A stretch of 64,000 nucleotides of DNA from Gordionus sp. m RMFG-2023 (taxonomy: Eukaryota > Nematomorpha > Gordioida > Chordodea > Parachordodidae): positions 16,271,666 to 16,335,665 of the forward strand of contig NC_088778.1 of NCBI RefSeq assembly GCF_954871325.1, given 5' to 3'. Under the pieces are notes generated by a model, which worked only from the letters and a program-made list of their open reading frames with translations, did no database searches and was not told the origin of the DNA. The position numbers and the translations under genes were made by a program. Each line of letters starts with the position of its first letter. Position 1 is the stretch's first letter. Positions 58,758 to 64,000 of the stretch are shown piece after piece.

Positions 58758-60060
58758 CACGTTGGCCTCCTAAATCAATACACCCACTTAGTAACATGAC
58801 CCAATCCACATCATGTACGCAACCTTCTTCCATTGTACTAAGTTTGAGACTGTTCCTCCCTACAAAAGTGAAATAGTAAGTATAATCGGATTCTGTTTCA
58901 GATATTATAGCTTTAATACCTTTATAAAATAAAATTTACTTATTTTTTCACATTCATGACAGTAAAAAAAATATTTTTCTATCCTCTAGATGATGTTTTT
59001 AATATTTTTTATCATTCAAATTTAGAAAACAAAAATTTTGGACTGGTCTATTTTAACTTATTCTACCAAGATGCACTAAAATGTCTAACGGTGTTTTTTT
59101 ATTGTATTCTTTTCTATATTTTAGTAAATTAATTAGTAGTCTTTTTTAAATTTTACCATTTCCATTGATCAGAGTAATTAATAACGAGAGTAAATTTTTT
59201 TATTGATGCATAATTATAAATCATAATTTCACGATATATATATTATAATAATGCTGTTATAATATAAGTGATTATTTACATAAAATTTAATTTGTTCGGC
59301 ATCGGTGAAGAGAGGATTAAAATATAATTTTAAGATAATATAATTATATATATTGACGAAATAAAAAATATTCGTTATTCTAGAAATATAAGAAAGGGGC
59401 AGGCGAAGGTCGGGAAAAATAAACAACAAGTTCACTTTACTATATTATAAACCTAATTATGTATGTTGATGAAATATATCTGTTACTTTAATGGGCGCAG
59501 GAAAAAATAGGGAATTAAAATTTATAATAAATATTTTCATAATTACGAAATTTAAAAAATATTAAGTAGTGAGTTCATAAATGCATTTCTAAATCTATTA
59601 ATGAACTGAAATAATGAAATAAATTAACGATAAGAAATAAAGCATTGGAAAAATATAAGTGTAGGACCCCTAAGCGAGTAAACCCGATTCGCGAAATATT
59701 CCAATAAAAAAATTGTAAATGCTATTATGTCTAAAAAATTACACAACATAATTTTTATTTTAATGGATGGCCATATTATAAAATTTACATAATTTATGCA
59801 ACTATTGTAAAAATGAATTAAAATTTTTCGCCATATATAATATATTAACTTAAAAACCCTTTAAAGATATTAAACGACAGAATTAAAGATATTACAATGA
59901 TCTAAGAGAATGAATTTGAAAGATAAATCTCAGAGAGTGAAAAAAATATTTATTAAATAATTATTATCCTAATTTCTAATACCCGAATCAGTAGATTGTT
60001 ATGATATAATACTTCACTTAATAATCATGTAAAGATAAAACGTTAATATTGTACAACTAA
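58758..60060. other. non-coding left interior of the MULE
   Basis: About 58880-58990 is a diverged direct copy of the inner TIR region (AGATATTATAGCTTTAATACC beside AGATATTTTAGCTTCAATACT). The open frame at 59229-59435 is chance. No other gene is seen. Confidence 0.5.
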
Positions 60061-60096
60061 AAAGCTAGAACAATAATTCCCTTAGAAAAATATAAT

Positions 60097-61240
60097 TTAG
60101 TTGATATTATTTTTTCGAGTCCTTTCTGCTTTAATTCTACGTCGCTGATGTGGTTTTTTTGAGCCTTTTGGTTTTAAAACAGATAAAGTTTTATCTAATG
60201 AATGTAATTTATCTTTGTTTTTACTATTAAGTAAATTATTTAATGTATCATGACATACTATCGATTCGGGAATTAAATAGTTATGATACTCATTATTTAA
60301 AAAATATTCTCCCGTTCCTGAGAAGGATCTTTCAAATTCTTTTTCTTGTAACATTGTTATATCTTTAATTTTTTCGATTAATTCTTTCAAAGGACGTTGT
60401 TTCCAGTTTATATATGATTTTAAAACGTGATTCTTAGATTTACAGTTGTTATTTAAAAATATATTTAAATTTTGATTATTACAATAATTATATAAATCAT
60501 TTAATTTTTCATTCTATATTTGGTCGTTCCGAAAAAATACAAGCCCATTAAAAGAAAAAATATCCTGTATAATTTTTTTAGACATAACAGCATTTACACC
60601 TTGTTTTTCCGACAAATATTTTCTTATATTGAAATGACGCGTGCATATTAAATGAGTATTAAATTTAAATATTTACAGAATAGGTTTTACTATAGCCTTT
60701 TCTTGGTCACTACCAAATATGATATTTTAATATTTATTTTATTTTTTAAAAATGCAGAATGTAAATGAGAAAAAAAAGTATATGTGGTCATATTAGAATC
60801 TCCATGCAAATATATTGGTCCTAAAAATATTGGGGATTGGTCTGTTTTATATCTCTTAACTGCTATATGTTTAAATACTATAGCAGTAAGGTATAGATCA
60901 CCCAAATTAAATGTTTTATCAACGTCTAATATACAGAAGTCAGCTTGGTTTGACAAAAACTTTATAGTTTTAATAATAAAATGAGTATAGCTAATTATCG
61001 ATTGTGTTTTGTCTTTGATATAAATGATTGATTGATTGGATAAATGGTGATATGTAGATCATTAGTAATGTGTAAAATATTATCCGCGAAATTTAGACGA
61101 ACTTTTGTATCTTTTTTAAGCTTATAATTTAAATTATAAATTTGTTTTAAATTTTTTGGAAAATTGGTGATATGTCATAAATGAATTTATTTTGAAATAA
61201 ACTTGTTTGAGGCATCTGTCACTGTTATTTCAATTGATAT
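60097..61240 (-). pseudogene. MULE (Phantom-like) transposase (decayed)
   Basis: Minus strand, from the N-terminal side: a poorly readable region at about 61240-60960; 60956-60690 with DVDKTFNLGDLYLTAIVFKH and SPIFLGPIYLHG, the approach to the catalytic core; then, in another frame at 60726-60673, FGSDQEKAIVKPIL, the catalytic S-D-x-E-x-A block of MULE transposases; then about 60630-60530 with RHFNIRKYLSEKQGVNAVMS; and 60480-60097 with QRPLKELIEK, LQEKEFERSFSGTGEYFLN and a basic tail SKKPHQRRRIKAER ending at a stop. The order and wording match long MULE-domain proteins I recall from invertebrates. At least one frame change (near 60725) and stops between the pieces inactivate it. Confidence 0.72.
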
Positions 61241-61615
61241 ATTTTATTTTAAGTTTTTCTGAAATTATTTATCTCATTCCGAGAATTAGCCTTATTTCCT
61301 GAAATTAATTTTTATTATTTTTTTTATTTAAAAACAACTCGATATTTTGCGGAAAAAACCTATTTTAAAATTTAGGTTCAGAATCCAAACTTTTTTTAAA
61401 ATAATTTTTTTTTAATTTAAAAAAAATACAATATTCATTATTAAAAGATTTCATGACCATGATATTTCCAATGAAATATTAGGGCAAATGAGATTTAAAG
61501 TGGATACTTATTTAAAGAATACTCGAACCCAGATATAAAATCCTATTAACCATTAATTAAGAACAGGTTACCAGAGCTCATTTAACGAAATTATGGGGAA
61601 AACATAAATCATTAA

Positions 61616-61917
61616 TAGGGTTGTGCCGATATTAAATATCGGATAGGATCGGCACAGATATTTAGCATTTTCCAAAAATTTCGGATTAGAAAAACCGATT
61701 CGATCTTTTTACTTTTCTTTTTTTTATATTATTTGAGAATAAATTAAAAATAAATGGCGTAAATGAATTTAATTGTTTAAAATTTATAAATACTCGAATA
61801 GGAATCTTTGAGAATAAATTTAAAAAATTTTATAAATGGCGTAAATGAACTAAATTGTTTAAAATATTATGGAATTTTGAAAATATTATAAAATTTCAAT
61901 TAAATTTTAATATTTGT
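61616..61917. mobile_element. hAT fragment inside the MULE (family A end, family B-like interior)
   Basis: It starts TAGGGTTGTGCCGATATT, the family A terminus, with GATCGGCACAGATATT and CCGATTCGATC following as in 3482-3560. From about 61735 to 61900 the DNA matches the reverse complement of 33446-33600, the untranslated 5' part of the family B element (CATTTACGCCATTT, ATTCCTATT(C/G)GAGT). No right terminus is seen. Confidence 0.6.
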
Positions 61918-62393
61918 ATTAGTATTTAGAATTTATCTCATTAAGAAAATTTATTAAACACATTCATTATTTTTATATTTTTGGTAAAAATTAATAATAT
62001 TGACGCCATCTGCGGATAGAATATTATTTTTTTACTTTTATAAAAAAAAGGGTTATGATTAAATTTAATTTTATAAAAGTATTGAAGATAAAATATCTAA
62101 TAGAAAATTTTTTATACCTGTCCAAACACTTATTTTATTTATAAAATTAATAATTCTCAATTAATATTAAGAAAATGAAAGCTCACTTAGAATATGATCG
62201 TAAATATAATATATAAATAAAGGATTATTTATAGCCGAGCTTTATTTCTCAGCCGAGCGATATATAGTAATAAATGATTTATTATGTTATTAGTCGAGTG
62301 ACATTTCTCAGCCGAGCGATATTTAGTAATAAAATGATTTATTATGTGGTTAGCCGAGCGATATTTTTAGCCGAGCGATAAATAGACCCACCG
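61918..62393 (-). repeat. right long terminal inverted repeat of the MULE
   Basis: The reverse complement of the left TIR, with about 2.7 copies of the 60-bp unit (AGCCGAGCGATATTTAGTAATAA). It ends ...CGATAAATAGACCCACC plus one mismatched base before the 9-bp duplication. Confidence 0.88.
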
Positions 62394-62402
62394 ATTATTT
62401 AT

Positions 62403-64000
62403 TAATATTAAAAATTTACTTGCCATCTGGATACCACTGCTTTGCTATGTGAAGTGAATGAAATGGTAAGTGTATAAATGTTTCGTGTGTAAGGTGATTC
62501 CTATTGGACCGATTACACTATAATCATTTTTATTGGACAAATTTTTTTTAAAAGAACACTATTGGCTAAATTTGATTGACGTTTTTTGAGGATTATTATA
62601 ATAGATTATAATCATTTCACTTTTGTCTTAAGTTATCTTTGGCTTATATTCCATTTCTTACAAAACATTTTTGGTTCACTTTTTTTATATATAAATGCTT
62701 TTTTCCTAAAATGTATAAATTATGATGAATAAAAAAATATAAACTTTTACATTCTTTCTTTCAAATTATTGTTTAAGATATATGAATACATTTTTGTGGA
62801 TTAGGGAGTGGAAGGAGGACTAAGGGGGATATTTTTTATTAGCTTAAAATGATATTCACAAAAAGTGATAAATTTCTGATAGGGGAGGGAAATTTTTCCT
62901 TGCCCCCACCCCACTGGCTACGCCTATAATCTTACATAATAAATTCTGATATGACTTAACATCGTGAGTGCCATAGCTATGACTCAAATTAACCAGCATA
63001 TAATATGTGTGTGGCTATGTAAGTTAAGGTTATTAATGCAGCTGCTGACAGCATATGATTGCATATTTTAGATAAATGGTCAACTGTGTAATCGTTTATA
63101 TATCATTAAAAATGGAAGAAAATCTTATGGAAATTTAATATCTCACAATAATTTTCACGATTATTTATCTAGCTTCCATCATGTCATCTAAGTGGAAGCT
63201 CTAACCATCATATAATTTTATGATTTGGATTGGTCGTTTATATTCCATTCTTTAAGAATTGTTGATTTGGTTAGGTTTATAAATTTGTCCAGTCTATTCT
63301 ATAAAACATTGTCTAAAATAGGAGTTATATTAGTTTCATGACCTTTTGTCAATGTAAGTTGCTAAATATTATATTATGTGGTTTTTAAAAATCATTATCA
63401 ATTGAGGCATATGTTTTTTTTATCACTTGTAATTATTTAGACGCAAAATTTTTTATATCAGCAATCGAAAATATAGATTTTGTATTAAAAATTATTTTTT
63501 TTAGAAATGTCTTATATTGTTTAATTATTTATATGCGAGTTTATTTTGTATGCATAATATAGTAAATGACAAAATATGAAATTCAGAATAATTGTTCAGA
63601 GTTAGCAAATTAAAAAAAGTATAATATATTAATATAAAATCCGGCCGAACCCCCGTAAATTAAGAGGCATGGGGGCGAAGCCCCCATAAAATTTTTTTTA
63701 GTTGAGCCCCCTTAGATTGTAAAGGCAAGCGACGCCCCTATGGTAATTTTTAACTACCTAATATATATTCTTAAATCTGGCCTTATTATGGTATTCTTTA
63801 TATATAAGAATGATCAACGATGTATAAATGAATGAATATGTTCTAGGTTATATGTGAATTATATAAACGAGCTTACGATTATTATGAACAAGAAATACTC
63901 CCATTTCGAAAAAATAGAGTTAAACATTAGTGAGATATTAACTAAAGAAATATCTATACATGTTTCTATGGATTAAACAAATTTTATTTATAATATAATC
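62403..64000. other. intergenic DNA with MITE-like pieces
   Basis: No gene is recognised. At about 62890-62930 GGGGAGGG...CCCCACTGGCTACGCCTATA resembles a terminus of the GGCGTAG class. At about 63640-63745 a GC-rich block contains the hairpin GGGGGCGAAGCCCCC and ends GACGCCCCTATGG, resembling the hairpin-bearing end of the nested element at 37124-37556. Neither has a defined partner end. Confidence 0.45.

Larger units (their letters stand above)
58212..62393 (-). mobile_element. Mutator/MULE (Phantom-like) element with long TIRs and 9-bp TSD
   Basis: This 4182-bp element has termini GGTGGGTCTATTTATCGCTC, identical in both ends apart from the outermost base. The perfect 9-mer ATTATTTAT flanks it at 58203-58211 and 62394-62402; 9-11 bp duplications are characteristic of Mutator. 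The inverted repeats are about 546 bp (left) and 476 bp (right). The minus strand encodes a decayed MULE-type transposase, and a hAT fragment lies between the gene and the right TIR. Assignment to Phantom rests on my memory of the protein. Confidence 0.88.

Noticed and set aside
62890-62930. Complete hAT-like MITE ending GGCTACGCCTATA
   Set aside because: Only one plausible end is visible and no partner or target duplication could be defined.

Overview
This is a very AT-rich stretch of eukaryotic nuclear DNA; I estimate GC at well under 30%, but I did not count it. I see no bacterial gene organisation, no intact tRNA or rRNA gene, no CRISPR array and no convincing complete host gene. Most of what can be identified is the remains of transposable elements: many hAT families, a Mutator-type (MULE) element, Ty3/gypsy fossils, two kinds of non-LTR retroelement, tRNA-derived SINEs, MITEs and satellites. 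This mix, with 40-105 bp GT-AG introns inside some transposase genes, suggests an invertebrate animal. I cannot name the species.

Layout. 1-3.5 kb: little that I recognise, one weak exon-like segment. 3.5-9.8 kb: several hAT deletion derivatives, some with 8-bp target duplications, plus a small palindromic MITE family. 10.4-13.4 kb: a decayed gene of a large transposase-like family that I recognise from invertebrate genomes but cannot assign to a named superfamily. 14-19.4 kb: mostly featureless AT-rich DNA with two hAT-like remnants. 19.4-21.9 kb: tandem arrays and pieces of a Ty3/gypsy fossil. 22-27.5 kb: blocks of a ~129-bp satellite in opposite orientations around hAT fragments, ending in a 14-bp GC-rich minisatellite.

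28-42 kb: a layered wreck. One old Ty3/gypsy fossil (about 28.0-39.0 kb) was hit by three different hAT families, each with a perfect 8-bp target duplication, and one of those hATs was itself hit by a fourth, short hAT-like element. A younger, incomplete Ty3/gypsy element with two LTRs and a 5-bp target duplication lies beside it. 42-49 kb: SINEs, a tRNA-like relic, an RT gene of a restriction-like-endonuclease type non-LTR family preceded by a duplicated leader, and a fragment of an AP-endonuclease LINE. 49-52.5 kb: a minus-strand BED-finger Ac-like hAT interrupted by LTR-derived DNA. 53-56 kb: a zinc-finger ORF and long direct duplications. 56.2-58.1 kb: a hAT deletion derivative. 58.2-62.4 kb: a 4.2-kb MULE (Phantom-like) with ~0.5-kb inverted repeats, a 9-bp target duplication and a regular 60-bp motif array in its termini. 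The last 1.6 kb is non-coding with MITE-like pieces.

The elements do not form a pathway. The window is a record of successive insertions. The recurring theme is hAT diversity: each family has its own terminal inverted repeat and its own short iterated subterminal motif, which probably reflects binding sites of different transposases.
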